In this document: piece by piece, positions 25,451 through 34,080 of the stretch
Position numbering within the stretch: the first letter of the stretch is position 1
Layout of the letters: the number at the start of each line of letters is the position of its first letter
Assembly (NCBI RefSeq): GCF_014649375.1
Contig: NZ_BMSX01000022.1
Location: 1 to 64,000, forward strand
Direction: 5' to 3'
DNA from: Streptomyces aurantiogriseus
GTDB lineage: Bacteria > Actinomycetota > Actinomycetes > Streptomycetales > Streptomycetaceae
Length of the DNA stretch: 64,000 nucleotides
Notes under the pieces: generated by a model
Databases searched by the model: none
The model's input: the letters and a program-made list of their open reading frames with translations, nothing else
What the model was told of the DNA's origin: nothing
Program-made: the position numbers and the translations under genes

Positions 25451-26747
25451 CACGGTAGCGGCGCAGGGCCGGCACCGCTGCCGCCAGGCCCAGCATCACG
25501 ACGACCACCAGCAGGCCGCCGCCCGCGACGGCCGCCCGTGGGCCGAAGGCGGCGCCCGCGGTACCGTGCAGGACGTCGGCCAGGCGCGGGCCGCCCGCGA
25601 CGACGACGGTGAAGACACCCTGCATGCGGCCGCGCATCTCGTCGGTGGCGGCGGAGAGCAGGATCGCACCGCGGAAGACCATGGAGACCATGTCGGCCAC
25701 GCCGGCCGCGGCGAGGAAGACGACGGCGAGCCACAGGCTGCCGCTCAGTCCGAAGCCGGTGATCGACGCGCCCCAGGCGACGACCGCGCCGATGACCATC
25801 CAGCCGTGCCGACGGGCCCTGGAGAACGTGCCGGAGAACAGCCCGCCCAGCACCGCGCCGATCGGGATCGCCGCGAACAGCAGGCCGAGGGCGAGGCCTT
25901 CGCCGTAGGGCGCGTAGGTCTCGGCGGCGAGCTGCGGGAACAGGGCGCGGGGCATGCCGAAGACCATGGCGATGACGTCGGCGAGGAAGGACAGCAGCAG
26001 CACCTTGTGCCGGGATATGTAGCGGAAGCCCTCCGCGATCTCCCGGACCCCGGCGCGCCGGACGGTCGAGCCGGCGAGCGGCGGCAGCGCGGGCAGGCGG
26101 ACGACGGCCCACAGCGTGAGGCACAGGGCGAGGGCGTCGATGAGGTACAGCTCGGGCAGGCCGATGACCGGGATCAGGGCACCCGCCAGCAGCGGTCCGG
26201 CGACCAGGCCGACCTGCATGACGGTGGAGCCGAGGGCGTTGGCGGCGGCCAGCTCCTGCGCCGGAACCAGGCGGGCGATGGAGGCGTTGCGGGCGGGCGC
26301 GTTGAGCCCGAAGAACGCCTGCTGCGCGGCGAGCAGCACCATCAGCACCGCCACCGAGTCCAGCCCCGAGACGGCCTGGAGCCAGAACAGCACCGAGGTG
26401 ACGGCGATGCCGGTGTTGGTGATCAATAGCAGTCTGCGCCGGTCCATGGTGTCGGCGACCGCGCCGCCCCACAGGGCGAAGAGCACCATCGGCAGCAGAC
26501 CGGCGAGGCTGGCGTAGCCGACCCAGGCGGAGGAGCCGGTGATGTCGTAGATCTGCTTGGGGACGGCGACGGCGGTGAGCTGGCTGCCGACGGCCGTGAC
26601 GATCGTCGAGGACCACAGACGGCGGTAGGCGGGCCGGCGCAGCGGGCGGGTGTCCATCGCCCAGCGGCGCCAGCCGCGTCGGTGGCGTTCCTGCGGATCC
26701 GGGTCGGCCTCGGTCTCGGGTGGGGTGCTGCTCTCGCTCGTGTCCAC
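25446..26747 (-). CDS. MFS transporter, EntS-like
   Basis: A 433-residue major facilitator with about 10-12 helices. The loop motif LWGGAVADTMDRRRLLL between helices 2 and 3 and the general pattern (GYASLAGLLPMVLFAL, NAPARNASIARLVPA) place it with the EntS/DUF894 group, which includes enterobactin and macrolide exporters. The substrate is unknown. The GTG start at 26747 has AGGAAG at correct distance. It follows lysE on the same strand after a 117-base structured spacer. No iron box was recognised upstream. Confidence 0.85.
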   Translation of the reverse strand: MDTSESSTPPETEADPDPQERHRRGWRRWAMDTRPLRRPAYRRLWSSTIVTAVGSQLTAVAVPKQIYDITGSSAWVGYASLAGLLPMVLFALWGGAVADTMDRRRLLLITNTGIAVTSVLFWLQAVSGLDSVAVLMVLLAAQQAFFGLNAPARNASIARLVPAQELAAANALGSTVMQVGLVAGPLLAGALIPVIGLPELYLIDALALCLTLWAVVRLPALPPLAGSTVRRAGVREIAEGFRYISRHKVLLLSFLADVIAMVFGMPRALFPQLAAETYAPYGEGLALGLLFAAIPIGAVLGGLFSGTFSRARRHGWMVIGAVVAWGASITGFGLSGSLWLAVVFLAAAGVADMVSMVFRGAILLSAATDEMRGRMQGVFTVVVAGGPRLADVLHGTAGAAFGPRAAVAGGGLLVVVVMLGLAAAVPALRRYRV

Positions 26748-26776
26748 GGGCTTCCTGATTGCTCGTTACATCTTTC

Positions 26777-26853
26777 GTGTCCGGCGATCACTATCGCAGC
26801 ACTTTCTGTGCTGCCGCGGACCCCGTGGACAGGCAATCTCAGCTTTCGGACAC
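26777..26853 (-). other. Structured spacer between lysE and the MFS gene
   Basis: A hairpin GCAGCAC-TTTCT-GTGCTGC (26796-26814) is enclosed by GTGTCCG (26777-26783) and CGGACAC (26847-26853), which can pair as an outer stem. It could terminate lysE or act in the leader of the MFS gene. There is no T-run on either side. Confidence 0.45.
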
Positions 26854-26864
26854 TTCGCTTCTCC

Positions 26865-27479
26865 TCAGGCTCCCGCGACGAGGGTGATGCCGAGGGCGAT
26901 CATCGTGGCGGCGACCAGTCCGTCCAGGACGCGCCAGGCGGCCGGCCGGGTCAGGAAGCGGCTGAGCAGACGGGCGCCGAAGCCGAGCGCGGCGAACCAG
27001 CAGAGGCTGGCGAGCACGGCGCCGAGGCCGAAGGTCCAGCGCAGCGGGCCGCGGTCGGCGGCGACGGTGCCGAGCAGGAAGACGGTGTCGAGGTAGACGT
27101 GCGGGTTGAGCCAGGTCATGGCCAGACAGGTGAGCACCGCCCGCCGCCGTGAGCCCGTGGCCTCGCCGTCCACCCTCAGGGCCTCGCCCGGTTTCAGCAC
27201 CCGGCGGGCGGCGAGGGCCCCGTAGCAGAGCAGGAAGGCGCCACCGATCCACGCGACGGCGGTCAGCGCTCCCGGCCAGGCCACCACGAGCGCTCCCACC
27301 CCGGCCACACCGAGCGCGATGAGCACGGCGTCGGACAGGGCGCAGATCCCGACGACGGCGAGGACCGCGTCGCGACGGATGCCCTGACGCAGGACGAAGG
27401 CGTTCTGGGCGCCGATGGCGACGATGAGCGACAGGCCGGTGCCGAATCCGGCGGCCGCGGCGGTGAGGGTGGGCGTCAT
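26865..27479 (-). CDS. lysE: LysE/ArgO-family amino-acid exporter
   Basis: A 204-residue six-helix membrane protein of the LysE family. GFGTGLSLIVAIGAQNAFVLRQG is the signature first helix, followed by LSDAVLIALGVAG and TWLNPHVYLDTVFLLG. It exports basic amino acids such as lysine or arginine when they accumulate. ATG 27479 is used; a GTG-like start at 27488 would add three residues. It is transcribed divergently from a LysR regulator 66 bases away, the classic lysE-lysG arrangement, so lysine/arginine-induced expression is expected. Confidence 0.9.
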   Translation of the reverse strand: MTPTLTAAAAGFGTGLSLIVAIGAQNAFVLRQGIRRDAVLAVVGICALSDAVLIALGVAGVGALVVAWPGALTAVAWIGGAFLLCYGALAARRVLKPGEALRVDGEATGSRRRAVLTCLAMTWLNPHVYLDTVFLLGTVAADRGPLRWTFGLGAVLASLCWFAALGFGARLLSRFLTRPAAWRVLDGLVAATMIALGITLVAGA

Positions 27480-27545
27480 GGCGTCCACGCTAGGGAGCGG
27501 ATCACTGCAGGTACAGCTAAAGGTTCTTACGTATCATTAGCCCTC
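27480..27545. promoter_or_regulatory. lysE-lysG divergent control region
   Basis: A 66-base spacer between divergent exporter and LysR genes, with an AT-rich core (GCTAAAGGTTCTTACGTAT) typical of LysR T-N11-A sites. Individual promoter boxes cannot be fixed. lysG lacks a ribosome site and may be translated from a near-leaderless mRNA. Confidence 0.4.
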
Positions 27546-28448
27546 GTGATGACAGATCTTCCGCTCGACCAGGTGCGCACGCTGCTCGCGGTGGTCGACG
27601 AGGGCACCTTCGACGCGGCGGCCGCCGCCCTGCATGTGACGCCGTCGGCGGTGAGTCAGCGGGTGAAGGCGCTGGAGCAGCGCACGGGCCGGGTCCTGCT
27701 GCTGCGCACCAAGCCGGTGCGGCCCACGGAGTCGGGCGAGATCGTCGTCCGGTTCGCCCGCCAGCTGGCCCGGCTGGAGCGCGACACGCGGTCCGAGCTG
27801 GGCATGAGCGGCGCCGGGGAGCCGACACGCGTGACCGTCGCGGTGAACGCGGACTCCCTCGCCACCTGGTTCCTGCCGGCCCTGAGCCGCGTACCGCAGG
27901 AGCCGGGGCTCTGCTTCGAGCTGCACCGCGAGGACGAGAGGCGGACGGCGGAGCTGCTGCGGGAGGGGCTGGTGATGGCCGCGGTGACCTCCTCGCCCGA
28001 CCCGGTGACCGGGTGCTCCGTGCGCCGGCTCGGCCGGATGCGCTACCTGGCTGCGGCCGCCCCCGGCTTCGCCGCCCGGCACCTGGCGGGCCGCCCCCTT
28101 CGTGAGGTCCTGGCCGAGGCGCCCTTGGTGACCTTCGACCGGGGCGACGATCTCCAGGACGCGTTCGTACGCCGGCTGCGGCGCGGTGCGGGCGGCGCGG
28201 GTCCCGTACGACACGCCGTGCCGACCTCGGAGGGTTTCCTCGACGCGGTGGTGGCCGGGCTCGGTTGGGGGATGGTGCCCGAGGTGCAGGCCGGTCCCCT
28301 GTTCGCGGCCGGACGTCTGACGTCCCTCGCGCCCGAGCGGCCGCTGGACGTACCGCTCCACTGGCAGCAGTGGAAGCTCGATTCGCCCGCGCTGGCGGCG
28401 GTGGCGGACGCGGTCGTCGCAACGGCCGCGGAGGCCCTGCGCGGCTGA
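27546..28448 (+). CDS. lysG: LysR-family regulator, LysG/ArgP type
   Basis: A 300-residue LysR-type regulator. The winged helix is at residues 5-65 (LDQVRTLLAVVDEGTFDAAA, then SAVSQRVKALEQRTGRVLL), and a periplasmic-binding-like effector domain follows from about 90. The ArgP/LysG group activates the adjacent lysine/arginine exporter when the amino acid is bound. Start GTG 27546 or ATG 27549. Divergent position to lysE supports the name; the effector is inferred. Confidence 0.88.
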   Translation: MMTDLPLDQVRTLLAVVDEGTFDAAAAALHVTPSAVSQRVKALEQRTGRVLLLRTKPVRPTESGEIVVRFARQLARLERDTRSELGMSGAGEPTRVTVAVNADSLATWFLPALSRVPQEPGLCFELHREDERRTAELLREGLVMAAVTSSPDPVTGCSVRRLGRMRYLAAAAPGFAARHLAGRPLREVLAEAPLVTFDRGDDLQDAFVRRLRRGAGGAGPVRHAVPTSEGFLDAVVAGLGWGMVPEVQAGPLFAAGRLTSLAPERPLDVPLHWQQWKLDSPALAAVADAVVATAAEALRG

Positions 28449-28464
28449 TGTCCGCGTGTGATGT

Positions 28465-29175
28465 CTACGCGGCCTCGAGCGCCGTCAGTCGTGCCGCCGC
28501 GCTGTCCAGCAGCATCTCCAGGGCCGTCGGATAGGCGCTGGTGACCATGCGCGTCGACAGCAGCGGGGCCGCCTCGGCGATCCGGGGGTGGGTGGTGGCG
28601 GGCAGACGGGCGTAGGTCGAGCGCCATATGGCGTCGTCGGCGCGCTGCGAGGCGCGCGGCAGGGCCAGGGACGCCGCGTCCAGGGCGGCGAAGGCCAGCG
28701 TCTGGTCGATGAAGGCGTGGTAGATCCGCACGGTGTCCGGCACCGGGAACCCGGCCCTGCGCAGGACGTCCAGGACGGCCTCGTCGGCGGCCAGTTCGTT
28801 CGCCCGGCCGGTGACACGGCTCGCGGTGAGCTGGGCGGCCTGCGGGTGGGCGACGTAGGCCTCGTGAATGCGCAGTCCGATGCCGTGCAGGTCCGCTCGC
28901 CACTCCCCCGTCGGCTCCCAGCCCCGCAGGGCCTGCCCGATCAGCGCGTCGCCGATGGCGAGGGTGAGGTCGTCCATGCCCCGGAAGTACCGGTAGAGGG
29001 TGCTGGGGTCGCAGTCGAGGGCCAGGCCGAGACGGCGGGCGGTGAGCCCGGCACTGCCGTGCTCGTGCAGCAGGCGCAGCGCGGTCTCGACGATGAGCCG
29101 CTCGGACAGGACGGTGCCGCTCTTGGTGGGCCGACGCCGCCGCCGCCTCTCCTCGGGTACGACCTGTTTCGGCAC
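28465..29175 (-). CDS. TetR-family transcriptional regulator
   Basis: A 236-residue repressor. The N-terminal HTH spans about residues 22-70 (SERLIVETALRLLHEHGSAG, then LGLALDCDPSTLYRYFRG), followed by a TetR-C-type helical ligand domain. A basic RRRRRRP tract precedes the HTH. The GTG start at 29175 has GGGGGAGA nearby. It is divergent from the saccharopine dehydrogenase-like gene and probably controls it; a CCAACGCC / GGCGTTGG inverted repeat and an ATCGAC array lie between them. The ligand is unknown. Confidence 0.88.
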   Translation of the reverse strand: MPKQVVPEERRRRRRPTKSGTVLSERLIVETALRLLHEHGSAGLTARRLGLALDCDPSTLYRYFRGMDDLTLAIGDALIGQALRGWEPTGEWRADLHGIGLRIHEAYVAHPQAAQLTASRVTGRANELAADEAVLDVLRRAGFPVPDTVRIYHAFIDQTLAFAALDAASLALPRASQRADDAIWRSTYARLPATTHPRIAEAAPLLSTRMVTSAYPTALEMLLDSAAARLTALEAA

Positions 29176-29204
29176 GATGTCTCCCCCTGTCTCCCGTTCT
29201 TATG

Positions 29205-29241
29205 CCAACGCCATTGACCTTAAGCGGGCGGACGGCGTTGG
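29205..29241. promoter_or_regulatory. 8-bp inverted repeat, possible TetR operator
   Basis: CCAACGCC (29205-29212) and GGCGTTGG (29234-29241) are perfect arms 21 bases apart. A TTGACC (29214-29219) that could be a rightward -35 lies between them. The spacing is long for a single TetR dimer, so two half-site dimers or looping is possible. Confidence 0.45.
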
Positions 29242-29276
29242 ATCCAGGGCAAGCGCGCTGACCGACAGACCCATTC

Positions 29277-29307
29277 ATCGACTTATCGACTTGATCGACC
29301 TATCGAC
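29277..29307 (+). repeat. Four-copy ATCGAC array before the dehydrogenase gene
   Basis: ATCGAC occurs at 29277, 29285, 29294 and 29302, spaced 8, 9 and 8 bases. It ends at the AGGGAG ribosome site of the gene at 29322. The regular spacing suggests a protein-binding array or an mRNA leader element. Confidence 0.6.
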
Positions 29308-29321
29308 AGGGAGTTCCCGTC

Positions 29322-30539
29322 ATGCGTGTACTGCTCGTGGGGGCCGGCGGTGTGGGCACCGCGATCACCCGGATCGCGGCCCGGCGTCCGTTCTTCGACG
29401 CGATGGTCGTCGCCGACTACGACCCGGAGCGCGCCGCCACCGCGGTCGCGGCCCTCGACGGCGACGAGCGGTTCCTCGCCGAGCGAGTCGACGCGAGCGA
29501 CGAGGCCGCGGTGGCCCGGCTGCTCGCCCACCACCGCTGCGACGTCCTGCTCAACGCCACCGACCCGCGCTTCGTGATGCCCCTCTTCCAGGCGGCCCGC
29601 ACGGCCGGCGCCACCTATGTCGACATGGCGATGTCCCTCTCGCGCCCCCATCCGGAGCGCCCGTACGAGCAGTGCGGGGTCAAGCTCGGCGACGCGCAGT
29701 TCACGCAGGCCTCCGACTGGGAGAAGGCAGGTGCGCTGGCCCTCGTCGGCATGGGGGTGGAGCCCGGCCTGTCGGACGTCTTCGCGCGGTACGCCGCGGA
29801 CGAACTCTTCGACGAGATCGAGGAGATCGGCGTCCGCGACGGCGCGAACCTCACCGTCGAGGGCCATGACTTCGCGCCCTCCTTCAACATCTGGACCACG
29901 ATCGAGGAGTGCCTGAACCCGCCGGTGGTCTACGAGGCCGACCGCGGCTGGTTCACCACCGAGCCGTTCAGCGAGCCCGAGGTGTTCGACTTCCCGGAGG
30001 GCATCGGCCCCGTCGAGTGCGTGAACGTGGAGCACGAGGAGGTGCTGCTCATGCCGCGCTGGGTCGACGCGCGCCGGGTCACCTTCAAGTACGGCCTGGG
30101 CCGTGAGTTCGTCGAGACGCTGCGGACACTGCACCGGCTGGAACTGGACCGCACCGCCCCGGTGACGGTGCCGAGCGCGGCGGGCCCGGTGCCGGTCTCG
30201 CCCCGGGACGTCGTCGCCGCCTGTCTGCCCGACCCGGCGTCGCTGGGCGAGCGCATGCACGGCAAGACGTGCGCCGGGACATGGGTGCGGGGCGTGAAGG
30301 ACGGCGCGCCGCGTGAGGTGTACCTGTACCACGTGGTCGACAACCAGTGGTCGATGGCCGAGTACGGCAGCCAGGCCGTGGTGTGGCAGACGGCCGTCAA
30401 CCCGGTCGTCGCCCTCGAACTGCTCGCCACGGGCGCGTGGTCCGGCGCGGGCGTGCTGGGCCCGGAGGCGTTCCCGGCCGGCCCCTTCCTCGACCTGCTG
30501 ACGGCGTACGGCTCGCCGTGGGGCATGCGGGAGCAGTGA
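29322..30539 (+). CDS. Saccharopine dehydrogenase / lysine-dehydrogenase-like protein
   Basis: A 405-residue NAD(P)-dependent oxidoreductase. The Rossmann motif is VLLVGAGGVGTAITRIAARR at the N-terminus, and the saccharopine dehydrogenase C-terminal-like domain follows from about residue 130 (GMGVEPGLSDVFARYA). The family oxidises saccharopine or lysine, or acts in polyamine (carboxyspermidine/carboxynorspermidine) routes. The specific substrate is not readable. ATG 29322 has AGGGAG upstream. A divergent TetR gene and a lysine exporter nearby make a diamine or lysine role plausible but unproven. Confidence 0.83.
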   Translation: MRVLLVGAGGVGTAITRIAARRPFFDAMVVADYDPERAATAVAALDGDERFLAERVDASDEAAVARLLAHHRCDVLLNATDPRFVMPLFQAARTAGATYVDMAMSLSRPHPERPYEQCGVKLGDAQFTQASDWEKAGALALVGMGVEPGLSDVFARYAADELFDEIEEIGVRDGANLTVEGHDFAPSFNIWTTIEECLNPPVVYEADRGWFTTEPFSEPEVFDFPEGIGPVECVNVEHEEVLLMPRWVDARRVTFKYGLGREFVETLRTLHRLELDRTAPVTVPSAAGPVPVSPRDVVAACLPDPASLGERMHGKTCAGTWVRGVKDGAPREVYLYHVVDNQWSMAEYGSQAVVWQTAVNPVVALELLATGAWSGAGVLGPEAFPAGPFLDLLTAYGSPWGMREQ

Positions 30540-30668
30540 ACGACCCCGCCGGCGCTGTGAACGCCTTCCGGGGCCGGCGTTGTTTCACTCCCGCCCCGGC
30601 GGTGACCCGACCGGGAGCAACCGACGTATCCGGAAAAGCACATACGACTTCGATCGCAGGTGACTTCG

Positions 30669-30917
30669 ATGGACGACTGGCGACAGCATGCCGCGTGCCG
30701 CCACGAGGACCCGGACCTCTTCTTCCCGATCGGCACCTCGGGGCCGGCACTGCTGCAGACGGAACAGGCGAAGGCGGTCTGCCGGCGCTGCCCGGTGCGG
30801 GAGGCGTGCCTGGAGTGGGCGCTGGAGACGGACCAGACCCTCGGGGTCTGGGGCGGGACGAGCGAGACGGAGCGACGTGCCCTCAAGCGGCGCATCAAGG
30901 CGCGACGGAGTTCCTGA
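30669..30917 (+). CDS. WhiB-family iron-sulfur regulator
   Basis: An 82-residue Wbl protein. The four cluster-binding cysteines are C10, C38, C41 and C47 (the C-x2-C-x5-C arrangement in VCRRCPVREAC), followed by the turn GVWGG and a basic C-terminus ALKRRIKARR that binds DNA. These proteins carry a redox/NO-sensitive [4Fe-4S] cluster and bind sigma region 4. It most resembles WblE-like short members. ATG 30669 has AGGTGA upstream; GTG 30660 is an alternative adding three residues. Confidence 0.93.
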   Translation: MDDWRQHAACRHEDPDLFFPIGTSGPALLQTEQAKAVCRRCPVREACLEWALETDQTLGVWGGTSETERRALKRRIKARRSS

Positions 30918-30959
30918 CCCCGGCGGAGTCCGCGACCGCGGACGTCCCGGGGCCGGACC

Positions 30960-31406
30960 TCACCGGCCCGTCCGGCGCAGCGGCCCCCACGCGGCCTCCT
31001 GCCGCGCCACCTCGGCCCGCGCCTCCTCGATCACGCCGGGGTCGATCCAGCACAGCGGCCTTACGTCGGCCACGAGCGGCTCGTTGTCGGGGCCCCGGCC
31101 CGTCTCCCGGCCCGTCAGGATCCAGGGGCGGACACCGGGGCCCTTCTCGTGCGGCAGGTGCGCGTAGTCGTAGAGCCTGCGGGCGACCCACAGGGTGCGG
31201 GAGCGGTCCTCCCACCAGTCCTCGACGTCGAGGGGATTGGCGGACAGGCCGGGCATCGGGACGCCGGTGAGCTCGTCCGTGCTGGAGACCGACCCGAGGT
31301 CGGTCTCGGGGCCGCGCGACCAACGGACGAACAGGCCCTGTCGTCGTTCGACCAGGCCGGCCAGTTCGGTCAGGGCGTGTGCGACCGGCAGGTCGTCCCA
31401 GCTCAT
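30960..31406 (-). CDS. DUF6098-like protein
   Basis: A 148-residue soluble protein. Conserved-looking blocks are LFVRWSRGPETDL, VEDWWEDRSRTLWVARRLYDY and WILTGRETGRGPDNEPLV, which fit the actinobacterial DUF6098 family; the function is unknown. ATG 31406 has GAGG about eight bases upstream. A consensus SigB-type promoter lies about 37 bases before the start, making this a likely stress-regulon member. Confidence 0.8.
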   Translation of the reverse strand: MSWDDLPVAHALTELAGLVERRQGLFVRWSRGPETDLGSVSSTDELTGVPMPGLSANPLDVEDWWEDRSRTLWVARRLYDYAHLPHEKGPGVRPWILTGRETGRGPDNEPLVADVRPLCWIDPGVIEEARAEVARQEAAWGPLRRTGR

Positions 31407-31442
31407 GAGTGTGACCTCCCTCTTCGCCGTCCGGCCAACGGG

Positions 31443-31467
31443 GTACCCGCACCGCCCGAACGGAATC
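31443..31467 (-). promoter_or_regulatory. SigB-type promoter for the DUF6098 gene
   Basis: On the minus strand GATT (31467-31464), 15 bases, GGGTAC (31448-31443): a full match to GNNT-N14-16-GGGTAC/T, placing the start near 31436, 30 bases before the ATG. The -10 sits in a GGGTACCC palindrome. Confidence 0.62.
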
Positions 31468-31479
31468 AGTCCCTCCCGC

Positions 31480-33315
31480 TCAGCCGTCCTGCGGGGGCAC
31501 GGCGGCGGGCAGCCGCAGGGTGAAGACGCTGCCGGTGCCCGGTGTGCTCGCGGCCTCGGCGGTGCCGCCGTGGGCGGTCATCAGGTGGCGGACGATCGGC
31601 AGGCCGAGGCCGCTGCCTCCGGTGCGCCGGCTGCGGGACTTCTCGGCGCGCCAGAACCGCTCGAAGACGTGCGGCAGGTCCTCGGCCGCGATACCGGTGC
31701 CGGTGTCGGCGACCTCCAGGGCGACCTGCTCGCCGTCGCTCCGGGCGGTCAGGGTGACCGTGCCGTCGGGCGGGGTGTGGCGTACGGCGTTGGTGACGAG
31801 GTTGCCGAGCGCCTGCCGCAGCCGCACCGGGTCGGCGTCCAGCCACGGGGTGCCGACGGTCTCGGTGCGCAGGGTGACGCCCGCGGTGTCGGCGGCGACC
31901 CGGTGGGCGGCGGCGACCTGGGCGAGCAGCTCGTCGGCGGCCACGGGCTCGCGGTGCAGGCGCAGCGTGCCGGCGTCGGCGGCCGCGAGGTCACGCAGGT
32001 CGTCGATGACGCGCTGGAGGACCAGGGCCTCCTCGTGCAGGGCGGTGAGCAGCTCGGGGTCGGGGTCGACGAGTCCGTCGCGGGTGACCTCCAGCCAGCC
32101 GCGGATGTTGGTGAGCGGACTGCGCAGTTCGTGGGCGACGTCGCTGACCAGGGCCTTGCGCTGAGCCTCCAGGCGTTCGCGGCGCTCGGCGAGGTCGTTG
32201 AAGGCCTCCGCCAGGATCCCGGTCTCGTCCCGGGTGGTGACGGGGACGCGCGCATGCCGGTCGGGGGGCTGCTGGGCGGCCTCGGTGAGGGCGCGCAGGG
32301 GCCGTACGAGGCGGGTGGCGACGACGGCGGTCACGGCGACGGTGACGGCGAGCACCAGCCCGGCCGCTCCGACGACCTTCGTCTTGTTGGCCGGGGACAG
32401 GTCCCAGCGGGGTGCCGCGCCGTTGTCCCCGCCGCCGAGGAACAGTTCGGCGACGGGGGCGACGTACGGGTCGAGCTGGGTGCGGCGGGCGTCGTCGTGG
32501 CAGTTCTGGGCCGCGCGCGTCATCTTGGCGTCACCCTTCATCAGGAATCCGGGCGTGCGCGCCGGGCCCCACAGGTTTTCGCCGGTGAGGTCGGTGCCGA
32601 GGGTCGCCGGCGTGTCGGGGTCCAGTCCCTCCCGGGTCAGGCAGTCGCGCGCGAGCTTCTGGAGCGCGGCCAGCGCCTTGTCCTCCGTGGCCGTCAGGGT
32701 GTTGAGCAGGCCGTCGGCGCAGGGCTCGGGCACGTAGTCGGAGTCGAGGCCGCCGTCGGTGCGGTTCAGGACCGTACGGCCGCTCGGTGTCCGGCTGAGG
32801 GTGGTGTCGATGCCGTGGCGGGCGAAGCAGCTCTGCCGTTTCCGGGCCAGGGCGTCCACTCTCGTGCCTTCCGCCGCCGTGAGCCGGTAGGGGCCGACGA
32901 CGCGCGGGTCCGTGCCGCTGAGCTGGGCGCCGGGCTCGCTGAAGGTGTCGGTGCGCAGTGGGTCGACGGTGGCGGCGGCGCGGGGCGGCAGGGAGGTGCC
33001 GCGCGGTGCGGAGTCGGCGAGGAGGGTGCGGTCGGTGGTGGTCAGGGCGATGCGCCGGCCGGTGCGCGCGGACAGGTCCCGGACGGTGGCCTGGACGCCC
33101 CTCCAGTCGGGGTGGGTGGCCGCGTATCCGCTGAGGCGGGCCAGGATGTCCATGTCGTCGGCGAGGGCCTGGCCCTGCTCCTCCCGCAGGGCGCGGGTGG
33201 TGGTCGCCACCGCCAGCCAGGCCGTCGCGGCCACCGAGCACACGGCGATCAGCGCGGACGCGATCAGCAGCCGGACCAGCAGGCGCTTGCGCAGGGGTAT
33301 GCGGACAGGCTTCAC
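31480..33315 (-). CDS. Membrane sensor histidine kinase with HAMP domain
   Basis: A 611-residue two-component sensor. TM1 is at about residues 8-33 (LLVRLLIASALIAVCSVAAT), followed by a large extracellular sensor domain to about 300 that contains four Cys (CFARHG, PEPCADG, ARDCLTR, QNCHDD), perhaps two disulfides. TM2 is VVGAAGLVLAVTVAVTAVVA, then HAMP, HisKA with SDVAHELRSPLTNI, and HATPase with NLVTNAVRHT, DTGTGI and GSGLGLPI. GTG 33315 overlaps the response-regulator stop by GTGA. The signal is unknown; extracytoplasmic stress or a cell-wall cue is plausible from the neighbours. Confidence 0.92.
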   Translation of the reverse strand: MKPVRIPLRKRLLVRLLIASALIAVCSVAATAWLAVATTTRALREEQGQALADDMDILARLSGYAATHPDWRGVQATVRDLSARTGRRIALTTTDRTLLADSAPRGTSLPPRAAATVDPLRTDTFSEPGAQLSGTDPRVVGPYRLTAAEGTRVDALARKRQSCFARHGIDTTLSRTPSGRTVLNRTDGGLDSDYVPEPCADGLLNTLTATEDKALAALQKLARDCLTREGLDPDTPATLGTDLTGENLWGPARTPGFLMKGDAKMTRAAQNCHDDARRTQLDPYVAPVAELFLGGGDNGAAPRWDLSPANKTKVVGAAGLVLAVTVAVTAVVATRLVRPLRALTEAAQQPPDRHARVPVTTRDETGILAEAFNDLAERRERLEAQRKALVSDVAHELRSPLTNIRGWLEVTRDGLVDPDPELLTALHEEALVLQRVIDDLRDLAAADAGTLRLHREPVAADELLAQVAAAHRVAADTAGVTLRTETVGTPWLDADPVRLRQALGNLVTNAVRHTPPDGTVTLTARSDGEQVALEVADTGTGIAAEDLPHVFERFWRAEKSRSRRTGGSGLGLPIVRHLMTAHGGTAEAASTPGTGSVFTLRLPAAVPPQDG

Positions 33316-34010
33316 GCGCGTCCGCCGCTGAGCTTGTAGCCGACGCCGAACACGGTCAGCAGCCGGACGGGTCTGCGCGGGTCGGCCTCGATCTTCCGAC
33401 GCAGGTTCATGATGTGCACGTCGATGGCCCGTTCGGTGGAGGAGCGGTCGAAGCCGCGGGTGCACTGCAGCAACTGCCGTCGGGAGAAGACCCGTTCGGG
33501 CTCGCCGACCAGGGCGAGCAGGATCTGGAACTCGGCGGGTGTGCACTCCACGGGCTCCCCGTCGCACCGCACCTCGTGCCGCTCCGGATCGACGGCGAGC
33601 CCCGCGGCCCGTACGAGGGGATCCTCCCGCCGGCCGCCCGCGGCGCGCCCGCTGCGCCGCAGGACCGTGCGGATCCGCGCCATCAGCTCACGTGGGCTGT
33701 ACGGCTTGGTCATGTAGTCGTCGGCGCCCAGCTCCAGGCCGAGCAGCACGTCCTCCTCGGCCGCGCGGGCGGTCAGCATCAGCACCGGGATGTCGTCGCC
33801 CCGGCGCAGCACCCGGCACACCCCGAAGCCGTCGATGACCGGCAGCATGAGGTCCAGTACGACGAGGTCGGGCCGGTCCCGCCGCACCGCGTCCAGCGCG
33901 GCGGAGCCGTCGTGGACGACGGTGGCGGTGTGGCCCTCGGCGAGCAGGGAGCGGCGGATGAGTTCCGCCTGCATCGCGTCGTCCTCGGCGACCAGTACAT
34001 GTGCGCACAC
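33312..34010 (-). CDS. OmpR-family response regulator
   Basis: A 232-residue regulator. The receiver is at about residues 1-115 with acidic pocket EDD, phospho-Asp in VVLDLMLPVIDG, and K in YMTKPYSPREL. The winged-helix DNA-binding domain is at about 135-230 (CTPAEFQILLALVGEPERVF, RAIDVHIMNLRRKIE, TVFGVGYKL). GTG 34010 has AAGGGGA eight bases upstream; the open frame to 34118 adds only unconserved residues. It is coupled to the downstream kinase by GTGA. The L,D-transpeptidase gene 70 bases upstream on the same strand could be a target or operon member. Confidence 0.93.
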   Translation of the reverse strand: MCAHVLVAEDDAMQAELIRRSLLAEGHTATVVHDGSAALDAVRRDRPDLVVLDLMLPVIDGFGVCRVLRRGDDIPVLMLTARAAEEDVLLGLELGADDYMTKPYSPRELMARIRTVLRRSGRAAGGRREDPLVRAAGLAVDPERHEVRCDGEPVECTPAEFQILLALVGEPERVFSRRQLLQCTRGFDRSSTERAIDVHIMNLRRKIEADPRRPVRLLTVFGVGYKLSGGRA

Positions 34011-34080
34011 GCGGCGGTTCCCCTTCGGTCGGCGGATTCGGTCCGGCGGATGCGGCCGGCGGGTTGGTTCAGCGGTTCGT

